A stretch of 64,000 bases of DNA. It comes from Akebia trifoliata (lineage: Eukaryota > Streptophyta > Magnoliopsida > Ranunculales > Lardizabalaceae). The translations under genes and the position numbers were made by a program. The stretch is from assembly GCA_017979445.1 (NCBI GenBank), contig CM030708.1:34476721-34540720 (forward strand), in the 5' to 3' direction. How positions within the stretch are numbered: the first letter of the stretch is position 1; every line of letters begins with the position of its first letter. This document shows positions 46,188 through 57,412 of this stretch, piece after piece. The notes below the pieces were generated by a model. It worked only from the letters and a program-made list of their open reading frames with translations, searched no databases and had not been told where the DNA came from.

Positions 46188-46317
46188 GAGTTGTGTTGGA
46201 GTGATCTCAAGCTGGAACCTTATATCACACTTCTTGATGTGAAAGTGGATGGGAACCATAGATGTTTTTTCCTCGTTGATACGAGGTTCTAGAAAGAGGT
46301 CACTTCAACATTATTCT
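46188..46317. mobile_element. Short MITE with 9-bp target duplication
   Basis: A 130-bp element with TTTTTTCAA on both sides (46179-46187 and 46318-46326). The ends GAGTTGTGTTGGAGTGA and TCACTTCAACATTATTCT are imperfect inverted repeats. AACCTTATATCACACTTC and the ACGAGGTTC segment also pair. Partial relatives occur at about 35040-35155 and 44345-44480. Confidence 0.75.
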
Positions 46318-46694
46318 TTTTTTCAAATTTCAATTAATATATTTAATTGAATTCCTAATTTTTAATCCCCACTTTTTATAATAATATAAAATATTTTTAT
46401 TAGAAAATTACTCTTACATTTCAATTAAGAAGAAATATTTGAGTTTAAATTATTTTAAAAAAATTACAATAAATAATTATTTTATGTTAGCAACTAACAG
46501 AAATAATGGCACGTGGCAACAAGTCATGGTTAGCATAATAGGAAAACATTCAAGGGTATTTGGGAACCGCCAAACTCATTGGATATCTAACCCCACAAAG
46601 GGTTGGTGAGTTTCAGAATTCTTGTTCTGAGATGGAAATAGGCCTAGGTTTCGGAACAAGACACACAAAGTAAATGAAGTACCAAATTCACTTA

Positions 46695-47514
46695 GGGTAT
46701 GTTTGATTGCATGGAAAGTCACTTTCCATGGAATTTGAAATCCATGGAAAATTAGTTGTGGAAAATAGGTAGGGTTGGAAAATCAAATTCCATTGTTTGA
46801 TTTCGCATGGATAAAATCATGGAAAAATATAAGAAAAAAGAAAAAGAGGAGAAGGAGGAAGAAGATGATAGGAGGGGGGAGAGGAAGAAGAAGATGACGA
46901 GGAAGAGGGAGGGGGGAGGATGTGGCGACGAAGGTGGCGGCGACGGTGGCGGCCACGACGGCGACGAGTACGGTGGTGGCGGCCACGACGGCGACGGCGA
47001 CGGCGATGGTGGCGGCCACGACGGCGATGGTGGTGGCGACGACGGCAACGACTGTGGCGGCGGTGACGGTGGCGACGGAGGTAAGTGAGGAAGATGGGAG
47101 GGAGAACGTGGTGGTAGTGGTGGCGGATGAGGTGAGGGATGGAGAAGAATGAGAAGAAGAAAGATAGTAGGTGGTCGGAGACGGAGCCGATGCCGATGGC
47201 GATGGCGATGGTGATGACGGCGATGACGACGATGACGAGGTTAGTATAATGGTGATGGTGGTGGTGGTGGTGGTGGTGGTGGTGGTGGTAGTGGTGGTGG
47301 TGGTGGTGGTAGGGAAGAATTGGTGATGGAAAATATAGGTGGATTTCATTTTCCCACCCATATGGGTGGGAAAGTGAAATCCATGATTTAGTCGACTTTT
47401 TGAATGGGGTGGAAAATGAATTCCATTTCCATGTGCAATCAAACACTTGAAAAATATCATTTTTCATGGAAATTGATTTTCCACCCTATTTTCCATGTGC
47501 AATCAAACATACCC
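46695..47514. mobile_element. PIF/Harbinger-type MITE with GC-rich trinucleotide core, 820 bp
   Basis: The termini GGGTATGTTTGATTGCA and TGCAATCAAACATACCC are perfect inverted repeats of 17 bp flanked by TTA (46692-46694 and 47515-47517), a PIF/Harbinger signature. Subterminal ATGGAAA/TTTCCAT motifs recur several times at each side. The middle (about 46840-47310) is almost pure GGCGACGG / GGTGGTGGT trinucleotide repeat, in strong contrast to the AT-rich ends. Long frames through it on both strands encode only His, Thr, Pro, Arg or Ala/Gly runs and are artefacts of the repeat. Confidence 0.88.
46905..47310. repeat. GC-rich trinucleotide repeat block
   Basis: Degenerate GGC/GAC/GGT repeats end in a (GGT)n run (about 47248-47310). 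They lie wholly inside the Harbinger-type MITE. Confidence 0.9.
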
Positions 47515-47517
47515 TTA

Positions 47518-48181
47518 GGGTGAATTACTATTTCATGACTTGAAATTAAGTTATTTACGATTCCGGCCACTTTTCATTTTAATTATCAAAATGTGAACGA
47601 TCACGTTTTTGTCAAAAAGAAATTCAGAACGAAGTGACTATTGCACAGGTTTAAAGTGAAACTGTCATTTCAAACCTGTGAAATAGTCACTTTAAAAACC
47701 TCTGAAATCGTTATTGTCCATGTTTTGGTAATCAATATGAACAGTGAGTCTGAATTGTAAATTCGTCAAAAGTTGATCACTTTTTCAAAAATATCTCATT
47801 CACTTATGTGCAAATATTCCTGCATGAATTTAAAACTCGTTTTGACGTCTTGTCCATGAACGAGACTGAGTCATCCAGACAAATCTCCCAATGTGTTTGA
47901 GTCGTCTTGTTCAACAATGAGAAATGTGAACTGTGATTTTAAATCTTATCTATCAGTCTCGTTGGTGGACAATACTAAGATGTATCGGAAGAGATTTAAA
48001 ACCATGTACTGTCATGCATGGCAATCGAACTTCCTAGTATTTCCAAGGCTAATATAATAAAAGACAGATCTTCACAGAAAAAGAAGAAAATGTGGGGAAA
48101 AAACATTGTGATTCTATTATGATAGAGAGAAAAATACATTGGCATGTGTGTATGAACATAGACCATCATGTTACTTTTTCT
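47518..48181. other. Spacer and 3' flank of the FRS gene
   Basis: Contains a decayed relative of the hAT-type CATGNTTTNAAAAC element at about 47824-48008 (CATGAATTTAAAACTCG at the left, GAGATTTAAAACCATG at the right). The FRS 3' UTR should lie in the right part. No other gene. Confidence 0.5.
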
Positions 48182-51100
48182 TTATACATCCACCCAAGTC
48201 CCAAGCCCATCTCCATTCAAGCCTTCACCTTCCATCAACATTGGACAATCGCTCACATCATGCCCAAATTGACCAAAGCAAGGCACAGAACAATGCCGCC
48301 GTTTCCTAGAGAACTCGGCCCCATCTTTCAATCTTCTATCTTTTAGCTTTCCGTTAGTGTTAGACTCGTGAAGATTCTCAACGGTAAAGCTCTGAACAAT
48401 ACCAATAGAATCCTCAGCTTCCACTAGTGGAAAGGAGTTGGACAGACTATCATAAACGATATCAGGTCCACCACGTATGGGTCTAGGAAGAAAACCCTTG
48501 ATGAGAGATAACACCTTAGCAATTTTCTCACAAGCAAACTCAAGATGAACCTCATTTTCAACTGATTCTGTCGTAAGTGTTGAAACCATGGACTGCAATT
48601 CTTGAGCCCTCTCTTTATGTTCACTTGGAATAGTAATGGGGAAGTGCTTTGTGGAAAATGAGCTGACACTAAGCCAACGTCTGGGTAGATATTGATCGGG
48701 AATGTGGAAGCAGTTATTTGTTGAGAGGACACGAAGAACATGCCTACAATGGATCCCTGAAAATTCAAATTGGTGACAACTACAACTAATGAACTCTTCT
48801 TGAGGGACCCAAATGACTTTGAACCCACCATCCGCCTCGGTATGGTGTCTCACATCGAAACAACCTTCTTCTATCTGAAATGACGCGTATTGTGGAGCTA
48901 ACACAAGCTCTTCTTGGAGCTTACAAAAGGCGTAAGGTGTAAGAACAGTAGTGGCATGTGATTCGATCGGTGATCCCGTTTTGAGAGAGACTTTGTGGAG
49001 CTTCTGCTGCATCTTTTGTTTTGCTCCAACTCGATCTCTATAATCAACAACAATAGCCACCTGTAAAGAGAACGTTTAAAAAAGGTAAGCTAAAAACAAT
49101 AATAAAAATAATAATTTAAGGGTTTTGTCAACATGTGCCCTAAAGGCACACATTAAGGCGCATTAAATACACCTGGAAAATTTATTTTCTGACCAAAAAT
49201 GTCCTATAGAAAAATTTTCTAATAAAAAATATCGTCAAATGCTTATTTCTGAGGTGTATTTAACGCACCTTAACGCGTTCCCTTGGGGCACATGTTTACA
49301 AAACCCATAATTTAAAGATTAAAATGATGAGGATGACATACTTGCTCTACAAAATGATCAAGTTGAGACTGAGCACTCAAAAATCGTTGGATAAAAGCAC
49401 TAATCGACTCCGATTGGAATGTAGTCATCATTCCTGCAAAGAAGTAACATCTCAAGAATGGTAATGCCCAATATTTCCGTAGCGCATGCAAGCCAATAAT
49501 GTGCTTATTTCCATGGAGTCCATATGTGTTGATCATCTCTCTCCAACCCACTTCAAAGTTGTCCACCACGTTCAAATTATAGAGGCGAAGAAACTCAGCT
49601 TTCCAATTATCGTATTGGGATCCAAGCAGTATAGAAAACCAGTCTGAGAACTTGGCAATGATGTGCCAAATGCAAAAGGCATGTTTGGAATTTGGCATTT
49701 CAATAGCAATTGCATCTTTTAGCCACGTGTTTTGGTCTGTCAAAATTGTTTGGGGGGCTTTTCCCTTCATGAAGCCCAAAAAGGTCTGTTATAGACATAA
49801 AAAATAAAAAAATTAGGAGCATGACAACTGTCCCAAACTTCAGAGAAAAATGTGACAGGATTATGCTCAATCATCTTGAGATGACCCTAGCAGTGAACAG
49901 TCACAGTGCTCACCAATTCACCACTCCAAATTGTTCAATTTCTTACAGCAGCTCGGCGGCAGTGCAAAGCAACAAAATGGAAATGACCCATGAGCTTCTT
50001 TCCTGATATTTAATCTTATTTTATCAACCATTGAAAAAAGAATTATGCCCCAGCCCCACTCAAATTTTGGGTTATGCTCCACCAAAAGAGGTTGTGGGCT
50101 GGTGAATGAATAGTCCAACTTGATGAATTAGGAAGTGACATGTACATTTTAGGGTAAGATCCATCACAATCCAAACATTTTACCTTCAATTCCCATGAAA
50201 AGGGATGCACATTTTCTTCCCGTAGAATCACACAACCAAAAAAAAAAGTTCATGCAGTTTAGAGAAAGCATAGCTTAAGCATTGTACCTTCAATGCCCAT
50301 GAAAAAGATTGCATATTTTCATCCCGTAGAAGCACGCAACCAAAGAAACAATTCATGCCATGATTGTCCACTCCAATCCAGATCCCTAAAAGCATATCAT
50401 ATGCATCCAAACGGTGGGTGGTGTCAAAAACCACAGCATCTCCAAAATCCTCATATGATTGAACCGACGAACCATAAGACCAGGCAATATGCTTCAACCT
50501 ATTATGTGAATCAATAATGAATTCGTACTTGAAGTCGGGGTCTTCATCCTTGATGTTTTTGCACATTGCGAGAAGGTCAATAGCATCACTATCTCCACCT
50601 ATGTTTCCGAACGATTGTAGAAAGTTTCTCACATCTATTTCCGTAAACGATAAACAACCTACTTTCACACCTTTCTCTAGCTCCATTAACCTAAGCATTT
50701 GCCGCACCGACATCCCAGCTTTCGCAAACATGCAAATTCGACTCTTGTCATCTGCAGATATGGTGCAATATGCACGAACAAGGCTCGGTTCATTTGATTT
50801 TAAGAGTTCGTGGTTGTGTAAATTACTAAAGCCTGTAATACGCCATTCGAGAAAATCAAAATCCGCCTTTTTAACGATTCGCATATATGCTTGACAGCCA
50901 CAACGTGATGATCTCCGATTTCTTTGTAGTTTACAATCGTCCGATGGCTTTAGTTGTGGATAGCCACCACGATGGCATGTGAAATCCCTTCTTGTAATTC
51001 CCCTACCAACCCCATCTTTCCCTCGAGTACGATGACGCCTAATTGAAAACCCACATTGCTTCGCAAAACTACAATAAAACTCATAAGCTGCATCTTGAGA

Positions 51101-51265
51101 AATAAATCTTTGGCCTATAAATGGAACTAAATTTACAGAAGTTTGGGATGATAAAATTGCGGCTTCGGGCATTTCTTCTATAGTGCTGATATCATCGGGT
51201 GATGAATCTGTGCCATTTTCAGAAGTTTCCATCACTAAACTTGTTTCTTCAGACATAGTTTCCAT
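48182..51265 (-). CDS. FAR1-related sequence protein, FRS11-like (domesticated Mutator transposase)
   Basis: Three exons (minus): 50288-51265, 49342-49785, 48182-49060, all phase-0 GT-AG joins, 766 residues. The family derives from MULE transposases; FHY3/FAR1 members are nuclear transcription factors in far-red light signalling. Residues ~55-155 are the FAR1 DNA-binding zinc domain (GQRFISQDAAYEFYCSFAKQ, CGCQAYMRI, NLHNHEL). The MULE transposase core keeps acidic residues at the DDE positions: D281 in VVFDTTH, D343 in TILTDQN and E452 in QSESISAF. The SWIM zinc finger is CSC...HCRH (C567, C569, C579, H581). A Cys/His knuckle-like tail (CSVPCFGQFGHDVSDC) near the C terminus is extra. The frame is open upstream of 51265, but the first ATG (METMSEETS) follows a likely 5'UTR acceptor. 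Intact, uninterrupted frames and introns argue for a host gene, not a live transposon. Confidence 0.92.
49120..49306. mobile_element. MITE inside FRS intron 2
   Basis: A 187-bp element with an exact 9-bp duplication ATAATTTAA (49111-49119 and 49307-49315). The ends GGGTTTTGTCAACATGTGCC and GGCACATGTTTACAAAACCC are inverted repeats. CATTAAATACACCT and AGGTGTATTTAACG extend the pairing. A fragment with similar sequence (GGGCACATGTTATCAAGACC) is at about 20170-20195. Mutator-type by TSD length. Confidence 0.88.
50181..50258 (-). repeat. Duplicated copy of the end of FRS exon 1, inside intron 1
   Basis: The 78 bases here match 50285-50362, the last coding part of exon 1 plus its donor, at most positions. 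The copy reads REENVHPFSWELK|GTAAAA against RDENMQSFSWALK|GTACAA in the real exon. A GT donor is preserved. It is a direct repeat about 104 bases downstream in the sense of the gene. Confidence 0.85.
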
Positions 51266-52172
51266 GATAAAATAGGTGACACTAAAGGTTAACTCTGCAC
51301 AGTGGAGATTATTCAAATTAAATAATAGAATTTCTAGCCTAGAAGTAGATTACAATTTACAATCCAAAAAATATAAATCAAACAGAATTAAAATAATTAA
51401 ACATTCGAAGGTATTTATTGTCTTGGAACAACATTTCTTAAGGAATCCCAATTGAATCAAAATGACTTACTTGAATCAAATCGAGGTGCTGAAACCCTAG
51501 AAACTCCAATACCTCATATGGATCTCATACAAGTGAAGGCCTAGATGGGTTTGCATCAACAGTGATAAAAAGCTTATGAACAAGAAACCGATCACATCTC
51601 CATTCAACCATGTCGTCAAATCTCCCGACTTTGAACCCAATTTGGTGAAAAAAATTCAAAATTCTTGACCTAGAAAGGTAAGGAAAAAAAACTGCAACAG
51701 AGAGCAGTTTGTAAGATTGAAGATGAACACAAACCCCTAAACTCCATTGAAGACGATCAACCAGATTGTAGGATTGAAAAGAGATGAGAATTAAAGAAAT
51801 TTAATTTTCCCCTAAATTAGAGACTAATATGAAAAGAAAAAAAAAAAAAAACAATGAAAATAAGATGGGGAGAAAAGAAGAAAAAAAAAAGGCGGGTAGA
51901 TTTGGGAAGAAGGAACAACGCGCATCCGTGGAGAACGATCACTATTTGCAAGTGAAGTGAGCTATCATGCGCCGTGCGGTTACACCAGTTAAAGAACGCA
52001 TAGTTGGAGTGTCTGCACTCTGCCGTAGTTAGGGAAAGAGTACTTGAATTTGACGATGATTTAGATGGAAATTTGGGTGGATGAAATCGATTTTCAAGCC
52101 TGGTTAAGGGCCCATTCTAACTATAACCTATCTAAGCTTATTGGGGGCCCAGTCTAACCCATGGCTTATAAG
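51266..52172. other. FRS upstream region
   Basis: Immediately upstream on the minus strand is TTTAG|TGTCACC (near 51284), a likely acceptor of a 5'UTR intron. A-rich tracts at 51838-51852 and 51882-51890 are T-rich in the gene's sense. Up to about 51990 it may contain the leader exon and promoter. No other gene. Confidence 0.45.
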
Positions 52173-52400
52173 CATGGTTTCAAAACTCGTACGAGACTGA
52201 GACGTATTGCCTGAGTCATCTCGATACTAGGCATGGACGAGAAGGATGGACAAGCCAATTTTTTGAATGAGATTTAAGACTCCACATTCATTTTTCCAAT
52301 TTTGAAATGAGGCATCTCAAACGTATCAAAAAACTCGTCTAAGACGACTCGATATCTGGCATGGACAAGACGAGATACAAAATCGAGTTTTAAAATCATG
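52173..52400. mobile_element. hAT-type MITE, CATGNTTTNAAAAC family, copy 2
   Basis: A 228-bp element with an exact 8-bp duplication CTTATAAG (52165-52172 and 52401-52408). The ends CATGGTTTCAAAACTCG and CGAGTTTTAAAATCATG are inverted repeats. The interior matches copy 1 (13287-13497), for example GACTCGATATCTGGCATGGA and the AGACTCCACATTCATTTTTC region. An 8-bp TSD fits hAT. Confidence 0.88.
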
Positions 52401-52432
52401 CTTATAAGTACATAGGGAAGGTAATTAGAAAA

Positions 52433-52663
52433 GAATCGTGATAATCTGACTACCCCACGTGGCAATCAATCGACTACTTTGACGTGACAAATTCAGAATC
52501 ATATATCTACGCTCCTCGGGATACACGACTACACTTCCCCATAAAAAAAGTGTATCTCGAGGGAATCGTATATTCCAAGGAGCATAGATCTATGGTTCCC
52601 GATCTTGTCACATGAGGTAGTCGATTGAGTATGCCACGTGGGGTAGTCAACTTATCATGACTC
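52433..52663. mobile_element. Palindromic MITE with 9-bp target duplication
   Basis: A 231-bp element with an exact 9-bp duplication ATTAGAAAA (52424-52432 and 52664-52672). GACTACCCCACGTGGCA and TGCCACGTGGGGTAGTC pair exactly. The outer ends GAATCGTGATAA and TTATCATGACTC pair imperfectly. Centre motifs CTCGGGATACACGACT and ATCTCGAGGGAATCG pair as well, so nearly the whole element is one palindrome. Related to 22118-22366. Confidence 0.9.
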
Positions 52664-52672
52664 ATTAGAAAA

Positions 52673-53948
52673 AAGATAGAAGATGATTCTTCTTTTATCA
52701 CTCATAAAGACATGCAAGATGAAAGTTTCCGTGCACGTTTTTAAATGAGAAAGGAGAGGAAACCTATCTACCACTATAACGAGGGGCAAAGCTAGGATTT
52801 TCTCGTAGTGGGGGTAAATTATAGTTAATGGTAAGTTTGAAAGGCTTGAAGTTGAATGATTTTGGGAAGAAAATGCAAAGGGATTTGTTTGGTGGTTGAA
52901 GAAAAAGGTATTTAGGTCATTTTTTTTATTAGTTCATGACAAAAGACCAAGTCAATGGGAAATTATGCAACCCTCAAGAGGTGAAGGGGAGGGGGGCAAA
53001 AATTGGAGGGAGACGAGGGAGTGAGGGCAAATGTGGCAGGTACCTAGTTGAAGATATAGGGGTATAATATTAAAGCACAAATAGAAAGGCAAAAAAATTT
53101 GAGTGGGGGCAATTGCCCCCACTAACTTCTGCTTAAATTTTGATTAGTCAATCGAATTTTTGATATTTTTTTTAATTCGATAAATCGTAAAATCAATTCT
53201 TCAACTTTCAGTTGGTTTGACACATTGAAAAACAACTTTGAGTTTGTAGGTTCAAGTCCAACTTACCCATAAATAAATAAATAAATCTTCGACTGGGTTG
53301 AATCAGCTCAAATATGCACCTATTTGGATAAAAAAAGGTCGATTGGATTATTCAGCAATGTATAATTTTAAGGGAAAATAACAAATAAATATTTTTATTT
53401 ATTTTAAAATATAAAGATTTTCTTTTAAAGATTTATATATCTTTAACGTATTTTATTTTACTCATTCGAGAGGGTTCAAGTTTTGGGAAGTAGATCCTTT
53501 GTAGCACACGCTTCCTCTAGCATAGTTTTGAGGGTTGAAAAAGCATTGATGCGATATTGGGAGTTCAATAGCCATTCATTTTTAAATACATGGATTTGGA
53601 GAAAAAAAAAATTGATTTGTTGGATAAAAAATTGATTTTTTGGATAAAAAATGAGTGTGTTAATTTCATTGTCTCAATTCAAATTCGTTTGTACCTTTAT
53701 AATCTTTCTTTTGAATAATTCTTTTAATTAAAACTATAATCGGATTTCTACACACACAAATGAACTTTCTAAAAAGATCTTACATAATCCATTATGAGAT
53801 TTTGACCCCACAATTAATTACGATAACAATAACCAAACAGGCCCTACATCTTGTAATATCATGCCTACATTGGTTGATGTCTCGTTCATGGATGAGACTA
53901 ACTTGTCTAGAATGAGATAAACCATTTAACTCATTTTACAATTATTTA

Positions 53949-54003
<55 letters not shown>

Positions 54004-55400
54004 TTTTTAAATAAGGTATATTAGAAGATATTTTATCGTTAAATCATATTTTATTTAGATGATAAGTATTTAAAAAAAAAATTTATTTCAATTTAAATAA
54101 ACAAAATCCTAGTTCACTTGAAGGAGTTTTACTGACTTGTTTGAGATTTTCAAAATATCATTCAAGTCATATCATTTGTTTTGCGAGATTTTGCACGTGT
54201 GAGATGGCTTATCTATCTGTCTCGTTCATGAACAATATCGAGATGACTCGGGCAAAATATCTCAATCGAAATTTAAAACCATGGTGTGCACTTTGCACTG
54301 TGTTTCCAATGTTTAAAACTTTAAATGGAATTACTTGGTACAATTCAGTCTTACCCAAAATTTTCATCACTGTGTTGGTCAATACTCGTGTTCATTTATT
54401 TTATTAAAAAAATTAATTTGGATCGTGCATGTCAGATTTTTCACGAGCACTAAAACATATTTCATCGAGATCAATTGATTGAATGATGAAACTTGTAAAT
54501 GATATTTTTGTAAATTTGAAAACTAACCAACGTGATTTAGGGTAATGAACTATAGTTTTCTTGATTTTTTATCAAAATGATCTTATTATATTAAGTTTAA
54601 AGAAAAAATTACTAAAAAAAAGATTAAATATTATAATATTTACAGATAAAAAAAAAAAATTAATTCGTTCGACAATTCAACGTTTTAAGTGGAGGTTAAA
54701 TTGTCGAGGTGTTAAAGCAAACTATAAAAATGTCGGACAATCTAGCGTTTTAATCATTCGAAGGACAATTTTGGTAAAGTAATTTATTTTAAAACATTAA
54801 AAACATGGATAGGCCAACGAGTTAATTTAGACTTTCGAATGACTTACTTTATTTTTGGTAATTTTTGAAAAAATAATTTTTTTTTTTTTAAATCAAAATA
54901 TTAGACCCCTCTTTTAGTGATATTTTCCGTTTAAATGGAAAAGATGGGGGCATTTGTGGAATCCAAAATTTGTTGTCACGTTCTTTATTTATGTTAATGG
55001 TAAAGATAAATATTAAAAAAACTAAAGAACATTTAACTTGAATGTAGCTAATAAGGAAAGAAATAGGCCGTTCATGTCAAAGCTGTTTTAAGTGGGACTT
55101 ATCGGTCCATTGTATCCTAATCGAAATGAAATTATGTTACTCATACACGTGTCAGAATAGAATCAATCATACACTCGTGGGAGTTGGATACTCATGTCTT
55201 ATTTGCACGATCTGGGCACCAGGTGTCGAACAAGTGTGGGATAAACCAACAAGTGGCAGGAAAAGAAATACGTAGTGGATTAGCTATTGAGCATCCAGTA
55301 GTACAGGATTCAGAGTCTCTTCAAGAAAAGAGCGGGGAAAGAACCAAGACCCCACACAAGTTCGAAAACCCTACGGTTGGCAAAAACCTGTTTCTCTGTT
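52673..55400. other. Intergenic spacer, no gene seen
   Basis: A relative of the 56801-57005 element may lie at about 52794-53130 (AGCTAGGATTTTCTC at the left, GGGGGCAATTGCCCCCAC at the right). A long AT run lies at 53951-53997. A fragment with TTTAAAACCATGG (54277-54290) resembles the hAT-type family end. Otherwise AT-rich. Confidence 0.5.
53951..53997. repeat. (AT)n microsatellite
   Basis: About 46 bases of uninterrupted AT dinucleotides are directly visible. Confidence 0.95.
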
Positions 55401-56800
55401 TTTGGTTTTGGTTTTGGTTTTAGTTTTAGTTTCAGAGGATGAGTGCCATGGATACACAAGCGCACGATAGCAAGAAGAATTCGTGTAACCGAATGAGTGA
55501 GAAAAGAACAAAGAAGAAGAAAAAAAAAAAAAAGAAGAAAAGAGAAGAGAAATCCAAAATAGAAATTACAGATGTATGGAGACTGTGAGGGCAGTTTTAT
55601 CATTTTTGGAAAGATCTCTTGGGTCTCAATTTTTCGGTTACAAATTAGGGTTTATCGTAATTTTCCAGTAATTCTGTCTACAAATATTAAATGTATTTTA
55701 ATAATGCAGCTCATACATAGAGTCATAGAGAGAGCAAGAGATAGAGACAGAGAGTGAGAAAGATTGAGAAATAGAGAGAGATTCAGAGAAAGAAATCGAA
55801 TTCTCTTGAGTTTTGATCTTTGATAATTCAACAATTTTCACAGTTTAAGGTGAAAATCTCTTTCAATTTCATATATATTTGTTCTACTAATGTAATCTCC
55901 AAGTAATTTTGATTTTAAAATTTAAAGCATCAAGTCTGCTGGATTCTTTTATCATGAATCTGCAATGCATGTTAAGTATCTTCTCAGCTGTATCAATGTT
56001 TGAATTTCTTTGGTTTTGGTGTTTATTTTGATTTATATTGATGTCATTTATGTACATATTTTACTGCATGTAGTGATGGATTTAATGGAATGCTATAGAA
56101 AGTTATATTTTGTGATTATTTGTTATTTTTTCCCAATTTTTTTGGTCCATTTTGTTAGTTCTTGTGGTTGAAGAATTTGTTTGAGAAGTATAAAGAGATT
56201 ATTTAAACTGGCTTAATGTTATATTTATCAATTTGTATGACAAAGAATGAGCATGAGAAATGTTAATCTTAGTATGAGTATTGACATTGATTCAAAGAGA
56301 TGACGATTCTTCGTTTGTGGTTAAAATCATTGCACGAGTCATGTCTATTTTGGTATTAACTCGAAGTCTTGTTGATATGAGAGCTCGAAATGAAGGTGGG
56401 AACTTGCTAAGTTGGTAATGTCTGTGAATATTGATACTCAAACATCCACCAAAGGAAAATAATAATAAGGGAGCTGGTAATAGAAATTCAAGTAGCATGT
56501 TATTCATTAGCTTGTTGATCATTTTGCTTTCAAAATGTTGTAATTTTCAATTTTTGTGCAGGTATTAAAGGCTAATTAACACATTTCCTCTATTTTTTTT
56601 GTTCAAGTAATGGTTTGTGAATTTTTTGGAAAATATAGATTCTAACAATCATTTGTTGTATCATGTTGGTCCCACATGAAACTATTGTCGTATTCTTGTC
56701 GGACACTCGGATCAATCTTGTGGTCATGGCGCAACCAATTGAATGACATCTTAAAAGTTAAAATAGTCGTTTAGTGATAGATAGCTATAACTTTTGCATG

Positions 56801-57005
56801 CAGGGGTGGAGCTAGGGTTTTGCCCATGTGGGGGCAACTAAAAGTGGAATTTTATTTGTGGGGGCAACCAAGAGGGGAAAAAAAAATTGTGGGGGCAATA
56901 GCGGCGGATTTTTCCGTCGCTATTATCTGTCGTAATAACTCACAAATCCTTATAACTAAGAAAATTCTTGTGGGGTCAATTGCCCCCACTGTAAATCCAC
57001 CCCCG
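56801..57005. mobile_element. hAT-type MITE, CAGGGGTGGA family
   Basis: A 205-bp element starting CAGGGGTGGAGCTAGGG and ending TAAATCCACCCCCG, an imperfect inverted repeat. The flanking 8-mers TTTGCATG (56793-56800) and TTTGCTTG (57006-57013) differ at one base. CAGGG-type TIR and an 8-bp TSD fit hAT. Both sides contain GTGGGGGCAA/TTGCCCCCAC units. Confidence 0.82.
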
Positions 57006-57039
57006 TTTGCTTGTCTCATGCCTAGAGTTGCTATTTGGT

Positions 57040-57412
57040 TGGGTTTGACTGCACCGTTTGTGGGAAATTTGATCTTTAATCTAATTGATATGATAATTTT
57101 CTCATTTTTAAGCTGTCAATTGGTTGTATTGTATCATAACCCCCTTTCGTTTTGTTTGTATATTTAGATTTTGGAAATCGTCAAGCAAGATATCATAGAT
57201 CTCCTTTTTAGTTTCCTGAGAGGTGAAAATTATTTGGGTCCACCTGAGCCCAACTACCCCGTTTATGCTATTTTTATCTTTAATCCAATTGGTAGGATGT
57301 TTTTGAAACAATCAACTGGGTGTATCATATCATAACGCCCCCCTTTTGTTCCTATATTTAGATTATGGAAATCATTGAGAAAGATATTATCACGATTCTT
57401 TTGCAATTCCCT
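57040..57412. repeat. Diverged tandem duplication, ~185-bp unit
   Basis: Unit 1 (about 57040-57210) and unit 2 (about 57230-57412) share CCGTTT, ATCTTTAATCTAATTG/ATCTTTAATCCAATTG, GTATCATAACCCCC/ATATCATAACGCCCCCC, TATATTTAGATT and TGGAAATC in the same order. Not coding. Confidence 0.7.

Noticed and set aside
46783..47467. Long minus-strand frames (225 and 216 codons) and plus-strand frames (76 and 93 codons)
   Set aside because: They run through a GC-rich trinucleotide repeat inside a MITE and encode only Thr, His, Pro, Arg, Ala or Gly/Asp runs on both strands.
50043..50231. Minus-strand frame as a separate gene or FRS exon
   Set aside because: It begins in the duplicated exon end and runs into intron sequence. 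The FRS protein joins cleanly from 50288 to 49785 without it.
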